A stretch of 64,000 bases of DNA from Fulvia fulva (taxonomy: Eukaryota; Ascomycota; Dothideomycetes; Mycosphaerellales; Mycosphaerellaceae), in assembly GCF_020509005.1 (NCBI RefSeq), contig NC_063016.1:4340001-4404000 (forward strand), in the 5' to 3' direction. This document shows, in pieces, positions 1-10,736 of the stretch (position 1 is the first letter of the stretch; every line of letters begins with the position of its first letter). A model generated the notes under the pieces. That model saw nothing but the letters and a program-made list of their open reading frames with translations, was not told where the DNA came from and made no database searches. The position numbers and the translations under genes were made by a program.

Positions 1-403
1 GCCTCTATCGCGGACTTCTACTATAACTATCCTACGAAGAATAGGCTAGCCGGCTTTACGCCGCTACTAGGGTAGATTCCTAATAAGGATATACCCGAAG
101 ACGTCATAAACGCTTCGTTAATAGCTACGACTAACCTAGTAACTATAGGAGGGCTACGCGAATTAATTACGTAGGTATCTATAGCTCTTCTACTAGTTAA
201 TAACTACGAGCCTAAAACTAGTACTTATAAAGACCCGTAGGCGGCTACTTTAAGAAAGATAACCGACGGTTAGTAAGATACCGGACTAACGAAGAAGACG
301 GGTAAGATAGAAGATATAGAGGACGATATAGAAGATAATATCGTATTCGTAGCGGCAATAATACGAGCTTAAGGGACTAAGCGCGATTTGAGAGGGGGGG
401 TAG
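1..403 (+). pseudogene. Gypsy element G4, 3' end of pol (chromodomain end) with polypurine tract
   Basis: This is the RIP-degraded tail of a Ty3/Gypsy polyprotein. Frame 1 begins ASIADFYYNYPTK, which matches the sequence just after the chromodomain of G1 (around 26650, ASIIDFYYNFPTK). The chromodomain of chromoviruses is known to bias integration, and only its last residues are visible here. Stops are TAG, of the RIP type. A purine run (391-403, AGAGGGGGGGTAG) directly precedes a putative LTR, as expected for a polypurine tract. The rest of the element lies left of the window. Confidence 0.75.
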
Positions 404-720
404 TATTACGGCCCTAGGCCTAGTAAATAGATAGCTAGTACGTAGGTCACGTGACCGCGCGTACTAGCGTAACACCTCGGCTTATATATAGCCTCGGCGT
501 ACCTCGCGCTCCTCTGTCCTACGTACCTAGCTACTTTATATTAACACGACTATAAACCGCTATAGCTCGGGCGTAATCTATTTCTTCTTATAGCTCTACG
601 GGCGTAATCTATTTCTTATCGTAGTACGGGCGTAATCTTAATACTAATACTAATACCGCTAACGTACTTTACTACCGAGCGGGCTATACTACTAAGCGGG
701 CTACTTTTACTAAGAACTAT
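404..720 (+). repeat. Putative 3' LTR of Gypsy G4 (right end uncertain)
   Basis: The sequence after the polypurine tract starts TATTACGG, the RIP-altered form of the TGTTACGG start seen in other Gypsy LTRs of this window. It holds a TATATATA stretch near 483-491 and three copies of GGGCGTAATCT (near 569, 600 and 628). No second LTR copy is present, so the right end cannot be fixed. It lies somewhere between about 640 and 730. Confidence 0.5.
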
Positions 721-734
721 ACCACTTCTATAGA

Positions 735-1872
735 TATAGCTATATAACTACTATTATAGCGTATATTGTCTTTAAACGAGGCCAAACTGACCTTAGCTAT
801 CTAGGCTACGAAACGCGACGCGATAATTACGAATCGACTTACTATAAAGGTATACGACGCGTCTCGAACTATACTAGGGTATTGATTAAATAGACGACCT
901 CCTCGGGGTAACTACGAGCCTAATTCGAAGAAGCTTATAGAGCTAGAAGAGAGGGTGATACTTAAGTATATACTCGAGCTAGATCTTAGAGGTTTCCCGC
1001 TATTAAAGGCTAGTATACGAGTAATAGCCGATTTATTACTATAAGAGAAGGGTCTTAAGCCCGCTAGTCTTAATTAGACAGATAGGTTCATTAGGCGGTA
1101 TCGTAAGCTAAAGGTTCGTATAACACGTAGATATAATCGTTAGCGAGCCCTAATAGAAGATCTAGACGTTATTAAGAGGTAGTTCTTACTTATACGTAAT
1201 ATAAAGGAGAAGTATAGTATCCTTAACTAGGACACCTATAACTTCGACGAGATAGGGTTTATAATAGGTGTTATTACGTCTTAGAGCGTCGTTACGGGTT
1301 TAGAAAGGCGTAGTGAAAAGAGGAAGGTCGTTTAATAGGGCAATAGAGAATAGGTAATAGTGATTAAGACTATCTATATAGACGGAATAGCGCTCCTACC
1401 CTACGTTATCCTTATAGGTAAACAGTATATTAGTACCTAGTCCTAAGATGGTAACTTAGGTCTAGACTAGATAATCGGGCTAATAGAGAACGGCTAGACT
1501 AATAATAAGTTCGGTATACGGTAGCTAGAGCATTTCTAGAAGTATACTATAGCTTGTACGACTAGGGTATAGAGACTACTTATTATCGATAGCTACGAGA
1601 GCTATAACTCGAAGGTATTCTAGAATCTATATAAGGAATATAAGATCTTGGCCCTATATATACTATTGTACGCCTCGTACTTACTCTAGCTATTAGATAT
1701 AGGTTGCTATTCGCCTTTAAAGAAGGTATACGGTACTTAGCTCTCGGGCTTAGTACGCTAGCGCATCACTTATATATCGATAAAGTAGAGTTCCTACGCG
1801 CCTTCCGGGTAGCCTATAACGCTATATTTAGATAGGGATAGAAGAATACGCCTTTACTATATTCGGACCCGG
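735..1872 (+). pseudogene. pogo/Fot1-like DDE transposase relic
   Basis: This is a degraded transposase of the Tc1/mariner-pogo (Fot1) type, which cuts and pastes its own DNA. An N-terminal helix-turn-helix start (LSLNEAKLTLAI) lies near 765-800. The first catalytic Asp sits in YNFDEIGF (around 1240-1262), the second in LLIIDSYESY (around 1580-1610) and the third in LLDIGCYSPLKK (around 1690-1725). Family forms read DGHxSH and LDVGC, so Gly to Ser and His to Tyr here are RIP-type changes. There are many TAG/TAA stops and at least one apparent frameshift near the C-terminus. The last recognisable part (SDPEN) ends at the LINE A1 junction. Terminal inverted repeats were not identified. Confidence 0.75.
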
Positions 1873-2932
1873 AAAACACGATATATTCGAAAGCTCTTAT
1901 TAAGGCTATTCTAACGATCTATAAAGTAGGCCGCTACCCCTAGAATTAAGGGAGTTCTACCTTATTTAATCTAGATAGCTTAAAGTTCTCTTCACCCTAT
2001 TTCTTTAGCTCTAAACGCCGCGGAGGTGCCTAGCTACATTAGATAACTCCTAGGCGATAGTAGCCTAGGCTACGGTACTAACGGCGCCTACGGCTCTATA
2101 GGCGAAGCTCCCCTAAGATAACTAGTAGTAACTTATAGAGGACGTAAAAAGTATAGAAACTAACAATTAGCTCCTATACCGGTCTCTATAGGTAATGATC
2201 ACTTAGCTACGTACGGCGCTTATACTATCGTATTACTAGGGTAATAAGAAATAAGGACGACGTCCTAGGCGATTAGTAAGGCCACCCGGAATTAACACCC
2301 CTATAGCTAGGTATCGGTCGCGGTATCGATACTAGGTCCCTGCCTAACGTACGATATAGTTACGATCCGTATTATAGTAAAGGAAGACTAGGCCAAAGTT
2401 ACGAAGCTATCGAATAAGGAGCTCGCCTAACGAATTAACTAACTAGGGGTAGTCGTAGTAAACTAATAGTCTAACGGTACTCTATAGATCTATACTAGCT
2501 CTACTACTACTAAGAGGTACCTAGAGGTATAGCTATAGTAGGCATCTAAGGTTACGGCATTAGCGAAGGTCTTAACGAAGCAATTTACGATCCTAGTCTA
2601 CGACATACCTAAGGAGTTTGACCTAACTAACTAAGGTCACCTACGTACTCTCTAAGAGGACAACCCGGTTACTCTTAACTCTCTAATCTAGAAGGCGACT
2701 TGGCTCTATAGGAAATAGCTAGAAGGCAAGAAGGCCTCGGCGCTAATAGTATAGCTATAAGACGCGAAAGCGGTAGATCTAGCGATAGAACAAGGCCTAA
2801 TCTAGCAATATAGCCTTAAGATAGTAGAAAAGTACTCCTTATCCTTTCGTGTCCTCTAATACTTTAAATACTAACAGTATAGACACTAAACCTATACGTA
2901 TATAAACAAGTAGGCCTACTCGAACTATATAG
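1873..2932 (+). pseudogene. LINE A1 ORF1 (gag-like), 5' part
   Basis: This is the N-terminal and central part of the nucleic-acid-binding ORF1 protein, collinear with 27165-28215 in A2 and with the minus strand 54950-53900 in A3. It carries multiple TAG/TAA stops of RIP type. It breaks just after the first zinc-knuckle region, where LINE B1 inserted. The reading resumes at 7794. Confidence 0.75.
2917..2932. repeat. Target-site duplication of LINE B1 (left copy)
   Basis: TACTCGAACTATATAG is repeated at 7794-7809. The empty site is visible in LINE A2 (around 28214-28229), which reads straight through the same sequence. Confidence 0.93.
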
Positions 2933-3126
2933 ATAGATAGATGATTCATTTACCCGTTGTGGTGCCCTCCGGCCTATGCGGGTTTATGTCTATATATGTT
3001 ACTGCATAAGGTAGGAAACCTATTCCTAGGTAAAAACCTCATCTCCTTCTCTAATAGCTTCCTTGCCATGAGTTCTCAGTTTTCCTTCCATTAGGGTGCA
3101 CTAGTGTCATGGTGGTTAGCCTCTGA
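2933..3126 (-). repeat. LINE B1 3' UTR and (ATCT)n tail
   Basis: Read on the minus strand, this holds GGTTTTTACC and GGTTTCCTACC, then CATAGGCCGGAGGGCACCA, then AATGAATC and the tetranucleotide tail. The same ordered blocks are present at the 3' ends of LINE families A and C and in B2, so this is probably the region read by the element's own reverse transcriptase. Confidence 0.7.
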
Positions 3127-6100
3127 CTACCTTGTCTGCAACCCTAGAGTTGTCCCCCTCTTCCTGCTCTCCTCCTCCTTCTTTCTCTCCTCAATCCATC
3201 TCTCTGTTTCCCTAGTAAGAGAGAACTGCTCCAAAAATCCTTGGTGGATGATCCACCTTGTAATTCTCTGGAGGTCTCCCTTATTGCTGATCATGGCTTG
3301 GAAGTTTCTGTTCCTTGCCCTTGCCCTCCATTCACCTCTCCCTGTACTCCATTCTTTGCAAACCAGAAGTCTATGTTCGACATTCTGGGACAGGTAGCCG
3401 TATGGGCAACTCTTGTCTTCGATACCTGGGACTTTTCTCTGATGCAGGTATGCCCTGACTCCGATGTGTTCAGAGCGGATTTGTATTGCTATGCTTGCTT
3501 CTGACCTGGTCAGGTCTGAGTACAGTAGGTAGTTGTGGCTACCAAACTGTTGGAGTGCCTTTGGGGTTCCTGGCCTCTGTGGGGTTCTTGTCCATTCAGT
3601 CTTCCAGAGGAGTCCTGCCATCCTTTCAGCTAGAGACTGTTGCTTCTTCCCTTGGCTGGCTGCTGATCCTCTCCCTTGAGTCCTTCTGTCCTGTTCCTGC
3701 TGGGCTAGGTGCAGCTGTTCTGTTAGTTCTTTGAACTTCTGCAGGTCCTGCTGCTTCTGTGGGGCTGGATTGGGTCTTGCTTGTCTGTGCCTTCTTGTGC
3801 ACTGGCTCCTGATTTTGTTGACTGCCTTCTGGATTACTAGCTGGGCTGGGTATGCAGACGTCTTTCCTGCATACTGGTATCTCAACCCTTGAAGGTAGAG
3901 CTTGGCTGGTGGGGAGCCAGACTCCATTTCGACCACCCTTGTTGGAGTTGACTTGTATGCTCCAAGCACCTTTTTCAGACAGGAGGCTTGGGCTCTGCTG
4001 ATGGGATCTGCAATTCTCTTTGGGATCTTGTCTTGGGCTGACCAGATCTGGGCTCCATATAGCATGGCTGGCTTCACAATGGCCTTGTACATAACCTTTG
4101 CTTTCGCAAATGTGGCTCCCCATGTGGAGGCTGTAAGCCTGTCAATTGATTGCCTGTTGTTGTCTGCTCTTGCCTGTGCTTTCTTGACCTGTGGTCCCCA
4201 GCTGAGCTTTGGATCCATCCATATTCCTAGCACCCTTAATTCACTTGAGGGTTCTGTTGTGTGTCCCTGAATAGTGATTGGGGCTTGCATATTGTGTCTG
4301 TTTCTGGCTCTACTGAAGTGGATGAGTTGATACTTCTCTGGGGCAAATCTGACTCCATGTTTCCTGGCCCATTCCTCGCATTCCTTGTGTTTCTTCTGCA
4401 AGATTCTGCAGTTCTCTTCTGTGCTGTCTGACCAGGCTAGGATGTTTGTGTCATCTACAAACCCTGAGGCTGATGTGTTTCTGGAGTTTAGCTTTGCTGG
4501 CAGGTCTGCCATAAAGAGGAGAAACAGGATTGGAGACATTGTTGATCCCTGTGGGATTCCTGTCTCTGTAGGCATGCTGTCAGATTTGTATCTGCCCAGT
4601 CTTAGTCTTGTGGTTCTGCCTCTGAGGAAGGACTGGATAAACTGGACTGTCCAGTTAGGGATAGCCTTCTGTTTCAGGATGTGGATCAGCCTCTGGTGTG
4701 AGACATTGTCAAAGGCTCCTGATATGTCTAGTGAGAGGAGTGTGGCTGCTTTGTTGTTCCCAAAGTGCCATAGGGTCTTGATCTGCTCTGTGATAAGTTC
4801 CACAGCTGTTAGTGTTGATCTTTGTTTCCTGCCTCCCATCTGTTCTTCAGGAAGGATTCCATGTTCTTCAGCTAGGTTTGTCAGCCTTTCTGCTATGATC
4901 TTTTCCAGGAGTTTGCCTAGTGTGTTGAGCAAGGCAATAGGTCTGTATGCCTTTAGCTTTGTGTAGTCCTCTTTCTGTGGTTTTCTCAAGACCACAGTCA
5001 GTGACTCCTTGAAGTGTTTAGGGCAGTGTCCTTGGGCCATGCACTGTGAAAAGATGTTTGACAGTGCAGGGGAGATCTGGTCCTTGCATGTCTTAATGAA
5101 CAAGTTTGGAATCCCATCTGGTCCTGGGGCCTTGTTTCCTGAGAGTGTCTTAATGATGCTCTTGATCTCTCCCTCTCCCACTGTGCAGGATTGCTCTAGT
5201 GGTGTTGGATACACACTGCCCTCCAGATCCTGCAGGTCAGCTTCTACCTGTGTGCCAAAGAAATGTTTCCCCAATGCCTGTGCCTTTCCTGGGAGAGTGT
5301 GTTGGATTACTCCTTCCTGGTCTTCAATGTTTGGAAACTGGGGCAGCATGTTTCTGTCCTGTGTGGGTTGTCTTGCCCACTTTGCTAGTTTCCACATCTT
5401 CTCAGGATTCTGGGTAATGGATCCAACTGTTGACCTCCACTCCAGCATCTTGTCCCTCTTGATCTGGGCCTTCTTGTCTCTGGTTGCCTGGTTGTATCTG
5501 TCCCATGCTTCCTGGGAGTGGCTCTGGGTAAGGGCTCTCCTGGCCTGCCTGGCTGCCTTGACCTTCTCTGAGCATTCCTTTGTCCAGAATGGCTTCTGGT
5601 ACAGTGACTGTTTCTTTTCTCTAGTGTGGGCTGCCGCAGTTTCCTGCATTGTTCTAACCAGTTCTGCCACTGCTTGGTCTATGTCTAAGGCTGTTCCCAG
5701 TCTCCTGGTCTCTAGTCCAGCTAGCTTCTGTTCCAGGTCTTGTCTGATCTGTTCCCAGTTGGCTGCCTTCCAGGCCAGCTGAGGTTCTAGGTCTCCTTCC
5801 TGCTGTGTCTGTGTTTCAAACTCCACCTGAATTGGGAGGTGATCTGATGAGGACTCCAAGTCCTGGTTAACCCAGCATCTGGTGACCTTCTGCTGCAGGT
5901 CATGTGATGCAAAGCACAGGTCAATGGTGCTTGAGCTTGCTCTCTGTGACCAGGTAGTTAGGCCCTTTGGGGTAACTAGGTGCATGTTGTTGCTTTGGGT
6001 AGTGGAGAGGAGTCTGTTAGCTAGGAAGTGATGGGCAGGTGCAAAGTCTGATCCCTATGTAGGATGGTGCAAGTTGAAGTCTCCCAGCACGATGTGTTGG

Positions 6101-6513
6101 GAGTCACTCTGCAGGATGTCTGGCAACTGTTGTAGTGTGCCCAGCTGGGTGCTGCTTCTGGAGCTAGGGGGTGGGTTGTATACACTGTGGATGTGGATGC
6201 TGCCTTGGTTGGTGTTGAGTCTGACTGAGGTGATGTCTCCCCCTTCCTGTTGGATTTGTTCCCAGCTGTCTGTTGCCATCTCTTTGCTGATGTACATGCA
6301 TGTTCTAGGGGTGCCTTGTTTGGCTAGGAGTGTGTGATACCTTAGGTCGTTAGCAGTAGATGGTCTTTCAGATTTGCTGTTAATCCAAGGTTCCTGGACT
6401 GCAATAACTAGGTGTTTCTTTGGGTCCAGTGCTTGGAGAAAGCTTCTCTGGACCTTGTGCTGGCTTTTGTTGACATTGTACTGGATAGTGGTAAGATTGG
6501 GTGTCTCAATCAT
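3127..6513 (-). pseudogene. LINE B1 ORF2: AP-type endonuclease plus reverse transcriptase, one in-frame stop
   Basis: This ORF nicks target DNA and primes reverse transcription of the element RNA on it. It spans 1129 codons including stops. The endonuclease part (codons 1 to about 250) shows IAVQEPW, LGDFNLHH and the SSDHLP catalytic motif. The reverse transcriptase (about 430-760) shows SLDISGAFD, GIPQGS and FVDDT, with the catalytic Asp pair at codons 687-688 (4455-4450). A C-terminal zinc knuckle lies near codons 1033-1050. One TAG (6057-6055) replaces the Trp expected in HHPTWGSD, a TG-to-TA change; without it the frame is open throughout. The knuckle reads CPYG where copies A3 and C keep CxCG, another RIP-type change. 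The start ATG (6513) overlaps the ORF1 stop as ATGA, suggesting coupled re-initiation. No RNase H motif was recognised. Confidence 0.93.
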
Positions 6514-7768
6514 GACTCATCCATGCTGGTCTCCTGCTGGTCTTCTCGTGCTTCCTGCTGCTGGCTGCTATTTGGGATTGTGGTAAGGTTGAGCCTGCTT
6601 TGTGACGGGTCTCTTCCTGCAACCACAATTGACTTTGGTCTACCTATGGCAGGGTGGCCTTGTGCCTGTGTGGTCTCTTCTGTTCTGCCTCTTTTCAGAG
6701 GGTTGTAGACAGTCCTTAGGGGTTCTTGGGTGATTGTCCCTGTCTGGAATCTGATAGGGGTGTTGATCCTGGCTTCTCTTGCCCTCCTCTTTGCCTCAAT
6801 CCTAGCTGTGCAGTCTTGGGACCAGGAAGGGTGTTTCTTTCCACAGCATGCACATCTGGCTTCACTCTTTGGGGCTGTGCAATTCTGTACTTTGTGGCTA
6901 CCAGCACAGTGGGAACAAGTGTCCTTTTGGCTTGGGCATCTAGTAGAGATATGACCATACTGTTGGCACTTCAAGCATTGCAGTAGTCTGTGGGTGCTTC
7001 TATGGATTTCTGTGTCCATTCTTTCGCATTCCCAGAAGATGCCCTTGTCAAGCACGGTGTTTGCCTGTTCTACAGTGCCTATCCAGAGCACTAGAGAAGA
7101 CTCTCTCTTTGTGTCCTTTGTCTTTCTGTTGACCCATGCTGCTTTTGTGATCTGTAGCCCTGGGCATACAGCCTGGTTCTGGTCCTGCAGCCTCTTAAGG
7201 TCTCCTTCAATGTCAAACTTTGTGGTCATCCTATGGGCAATAACCATATTTTGTTGGTGTGAGACCTTAGCCGTCTTGCCTAGTTTGACTGTCCACTCCT
7301 TCTGTGTCTCTAGCCTCTTCCTGTCTTGCTCCTGTGCTGTGAACAGCTTAAGGACACCTCCCTTCTCTTTCCTGGCTCCAATGATGCCTTGTATCCCAAT
7401 CTTCTGTATGATCTCCTTGCCTGACAGGCCCTCAATCTCTTTCTGCTCTTGCTGGTCGGAAATGTAGATCTTGATAGCTGTTTTCTGGGGGGAGGGTTTT
7501 GGGATGCAATTGCTACCCAGGTTGGTTGGCTTGGTTTCTGGCCTTCCTGTGTCCTCTTCTTTGCTGCTGCTGCTACTGTCCTGTTAATGATCTGTCCTGT
7601 TTGGCTCCTTAGTGCCTTTAGCCCTCCAAGGAGCTCCAAAATCATCCCCTTAAGTGCTCTTTCTGGGTGCTCGCCATCTCCTGCCATTGCCATTGTTTCT
7701 GCCTTCCTGCAGACCTCCTTCCACTCGTTACTCTCCTGCTCCTGGTCGTTTCCTGCGATCGCTATCAT
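6510..7768 (-). pseudogene. LINE B1 ORF1: gag-like RNA-binding protein with three zinc knuckles, one frameshift
   Basis: This is the ORF1 product of a Tad-like LINE, which coats the element RNA. About 420 codons run from ATG 7768 to TGA 6512-6510. Three CCHC knuckles follow one another: CLKCQQYGHISTRC, CSHCAGSHKVQNC and CACCGKKHPSWSQDC (about 6990-6810). The N-terminal 92 codons and the remainder are in different frames. The switch falls at a run of six C near 7484-7489, where copy B2 has seven C and stays in frame, so a one-base deletion in a homopolymer explains it. The first part alone would end at 7310 after 152 residues. Confidence 0.9.
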
Positions 7769-7793
7769 CGTGTCACGCCTCTAAGTAGGTCTT

Positions 7794-7809
7794 TACTCGA
7801 ACTATATAG
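7794..7809. repeat. Target-site duplication of LINE B1 (right copy)
   Basis: TACTCGAACTATATAG, identical to 2917-2932. LINE A1 ORF1 resumes here. Confidence 0.93.
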
Positions 7810-8210
7810 GAGACTATATATCTAGGGACTATATATTGGCTACGAGACGGTACGCGAACTGTTTGGGGTACTACCTATCGTATAGCGCGGAATGCCTATA
7901 GCGGAAACTGGCAAAAAACAAGGCAATTACAAACAGAACCGTCGCCCTAAGATTCTACGGCGACTGTAAGGCTAGTCTATACCGGAACTAGCTAGCGGCG
8001 GTCGGGTATAAGCGCCCTAGGGCCGAGAATAATATAAAGGATATATAACCTAGGGCGTACGGGAGGCTACGTACTCTACTAGCTACGGCGAGGGAATCTA
8101 ACTAGGCCCGGCTCCCCTTTAGTATATAGCCAATACGCGTAGACTAGGATGTATAAGGTAGTAGGACATAGGACGCTATAGAGGAAATAATTGTTAATGC
8201 CGATAACTAG
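7810..8210 (+). pseudogene. LINE A1 ORF1, 3' part
   Basis: This is the continuation of A1 ORF1 after the B1 insertion, matching A2 28230-28629. It covers the distal zinc-knuckle region and basic tail. The predicted stop is TAG at 8208-8210, 14 bases into ORF2. Many RIP stops interrupt it. Confidence 0.75.
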
Positions 8211-10631
8211 CCTCGATACGCTTAGTATTATCTAGTATAACGTTAACTATAGTAAGGATATAGTCTAGAACTATTTCCTATACGAGGCGGACCCGTACGT
8301 CTACTACGTCCTAGTAATCTAGGAGCTATAGATTAACCCGTACTATAAGAGACTAACGACCTATAAGTTACTAGGCTATACGACATACCTAGGAGGCGAC
8401 GGTAGACCCCGTACGTGCTTCTATATTAGTAAGGACATACTAGAATCCGACTAGGAGGTAGTATACTACGTAGACGAAGAAGGCGGGGGCGATATTACCT
8501 CCCTCTACGTAGGTAGCACCTAGATACATAACCTATATATATAACCGCTAGCCTCGAGGTCTAGCCGCGACCTTAGGGTCTATAGACACCTAGATAGTAC
8601 GCTTAAGAGACAATAGTACTATATCGTAGTAGGAGACTTTAATATATACTACCCTTCCTAGGAGAGCCTTATATAGCCGTACCCTATAGCCGACAAAGTA
8701 CTCGACTTGATAGCGAGTAACGTAATTGCCCTTAATACCCCGAAGGACCTAGGTACCTAGAAGAGAGGGGGACTCTAAGGCACGATCAACCTCTCCTAGA
8801 TCTTAGATAGCTACTACTATATAGTAACCTACTATAGGATCGAACATAAACTCGAGGCGTCGTTAGACTATATACTAGTCAGGACCTCTATTACGATATA
8901 GATATAACGTATACTAGCGAGAACCCCTAAGCTAAACTAGGGAAAGGCCTACTAGGCTAATATCTAGGCGTACCTCGATAACTCCGAGAGGCTAGTCTAG
9001 ATTACGTAGTAGTAATATAATAGTAAAGACGAGATAGACGAGGCAGTCTAAGGGCTAATAGACGAAATAAGAAAAGCGACCTTACTTTATATTCCGCTTA
9101 CCTAACTAACGATATAGTCTAAACTATACTAGACGCCGAAGTATACTACGGTAGTAAGAGAAGTAAGGAGAGCCCGCCGGGTGTAGACGAGCAGCTATAG
9201 CGAGGAGGCCTAGAACGTATATAGGGAGGTATACTAATAGAAGAAAGCTATAATACGGAGGGAGAAAGCAGTCGGCTAGAGGGCTATAGTAGAAGAAATC
9301 GCCGGCAAGCTAGCGAGGATATAGAAGCTAGCGAAATAGGCCTAATAGGACCCTATATAGGGCCCCTCCTTCTCTATCCTAGCGCTATAATCGCCTAGTA
9401 GCCCGGTTAGCGACCCCGAGGCTAAGGCGCGTCTACTAGCTAGTAAGTTCTTCCCGCCCCTAGTCGAGGCTAATCTAAGCGATATAAATAGCTCTACTCT
9501 CCTAGTCTCTAGTATCGCGGTCTAATAGGAGATGTCCGAGGGAGAAGTTGCCGCTATACTTAGGAAGTTACCGGCGAAGAAAGCCCCGGGGCCGGATAGG
9601 ATCCTAAACGAGCTACTAAAGAAGTATAGAGATCAACTAGCCCTAGTAGTTATAGCAATCTTTAACGCCTGCCTATAGACCGGATACTACCCGATAGTAT
9701 TTAAATAATCGACGACAGTAGTCCTACGTAAGCCGCAAAAGGAAGACTATACGTAGGTGAAGTCGTACCGCCTAATTACGCTCCTTAATACTCTTAGGAA
9801 GGCGCTTAAGAAGCTAGTTATAACGAGACTCTCCGAGGCGGTAGAGGAATACTCCCTACTCCCGGACACCTAGATAGGTACGCGCCTATAGCGATCGACG
9901 CTATCCGCGATAGAACTTATCACCTCTTAGGTAAAGGCTATCTAGTATAAGAATAGGGACAAGGTGGCTTCCTTACTTAGCCTAGATATATCGGGAGCCT
10001 TCGACTACGTGTTATACCTACGGCTACTCTATATCCTAAGGTCGAAAGGACTCCCCGAGTAGCTTATTAACTTCGTACGGTCCTACCTCTAAAACCGTAG
10101 CACGTCGATCCTAGTCGGCTAGTATAGAAGCCTATTTTAAGTAGTCTGTACTAGAATCCCGTAAGGCTTAACGCTAGTACCTATTCTGTTCCTCTTCTTT
10201 ATAGCGACGCTACTCCTAGCCCTAGAATCCTAGAATACCGCTACGAGCGGCTTCGTAGACGATACAAATATCCTAGCGTAGTCTTCCTCGACTAAGGAGA
10301 ACTATAGGCTACTAGAAGAGAAGTATAAGATCTACGAGGACTAGGCTAGGAGGTACGGGGCTCGGTTTGCCCTAGAAAAGTACAATCTAATACACTTTAC
10401 GCGCCGGCTACGGTTCTATAATATATAAGCTTCTATCTAGATATAGGGGTATACGACTAACCCGGTAAATTAGCTTAGGATCCTCGGACTATAGGTAGAC
10501 CCGGCGCTACGGTAGAGGAAGTACGTATAGGTAATATTACGGAAAGCTAAACAGAATATAGTATTATACTAGAGGCTTACTACGTCTATATAGGGGGCGG
10601 ACTTCCGGTAGTTACGACTTCTATATACGGC
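8197..10631 (+). pseudogene. LINE A1 ORF2, 5' part: endonuclease and reverse transcriptase relic
   Basis: From ATG 8197 the frame gives the endonuclease and then the reverse transcriptase, collinear with A3 ORF2. FVDDTNILA is still readable near 10253-10280, so the catalytic Asp pair survived. Dozens of TAG/TAA codons stand where A3 has CAG, CAA or TGG. The copy is cut at 10631 by LINE B2 and continues at 15641. Confidence 0.8.
10620..10631. repeat. Target-site duplication of LINE B2 (left copy)
   Basis: TCTATATACGGC, repeated at 15629-15640. A2 carries the empty site near 31039-31050. The first bases could also belong to the LINE tail at the right copy. Confidence 0.85.
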
Positions 10632-10736
10632 AGAACTCGGAGTCTAATAGTGCCTTACTAGGCTCTTTTACGTCTTATATATACCTATAGCACGGCTATA
10701 GCTTCCTATATAAGGCGGGTATATATCTTAGTAAAA

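Larger units (their letters stand above)
2933..7793 (-). mobile_element. LINE B1: near-intact Tad-like non-LTR retrotransposon
   Basis: A complete two-ORF LINE of about 4.9 kb on the minus strand, inserted in ORF1 of LINE A1 and bounded by a 16-bp TSD. Order on the minus strand: short 5' leader (7793-7769), ORF1 (7768-6510), ORF2 (6513-3127), 3' UTR (3126-2945) and a short (ATCT)n tail. CA and TG are abundant, so it has barely been touched by RIP, in sharp contrast to the DNA on both sides. I see two coding lesions (a one-base deletion in ORF1 and one TAG in ORF2) plus a Cys-to-Tyr change in the C-terminal zinc knuckle. It is the second-youngest complete element here after the Copia. Confidence 0.95.

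Noticed and set aside
1857..1864. CTATATTC as an 8-bp TSD of LINE A1 (with 16943-16950)
   Set aside because: On the left the motif lies inside the pogo coding sequence several bases before LINE similarity begins. On the right it overlaps the (ATCT)n tail and the native G5 sequence. The flanks belong to different elements.
3104..6708. Many plus-strand open frames of 70-257 codons across LINE B1
   Set aside because: They lie antisense to the ORF2 and ORF1 frames, show no recognisable motif and are rich in Cys, Ser and Leu as expected for the complement of the LINE frames.
7484..7489. Programmed -1 frameshift at a C run in LINE B1 ORF1
   Set aside because: B2 has seven C at the same place and reads in one frame, so a one-base deletion in B1 is simpler. 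A homopolymer sequencing error also remains possible.
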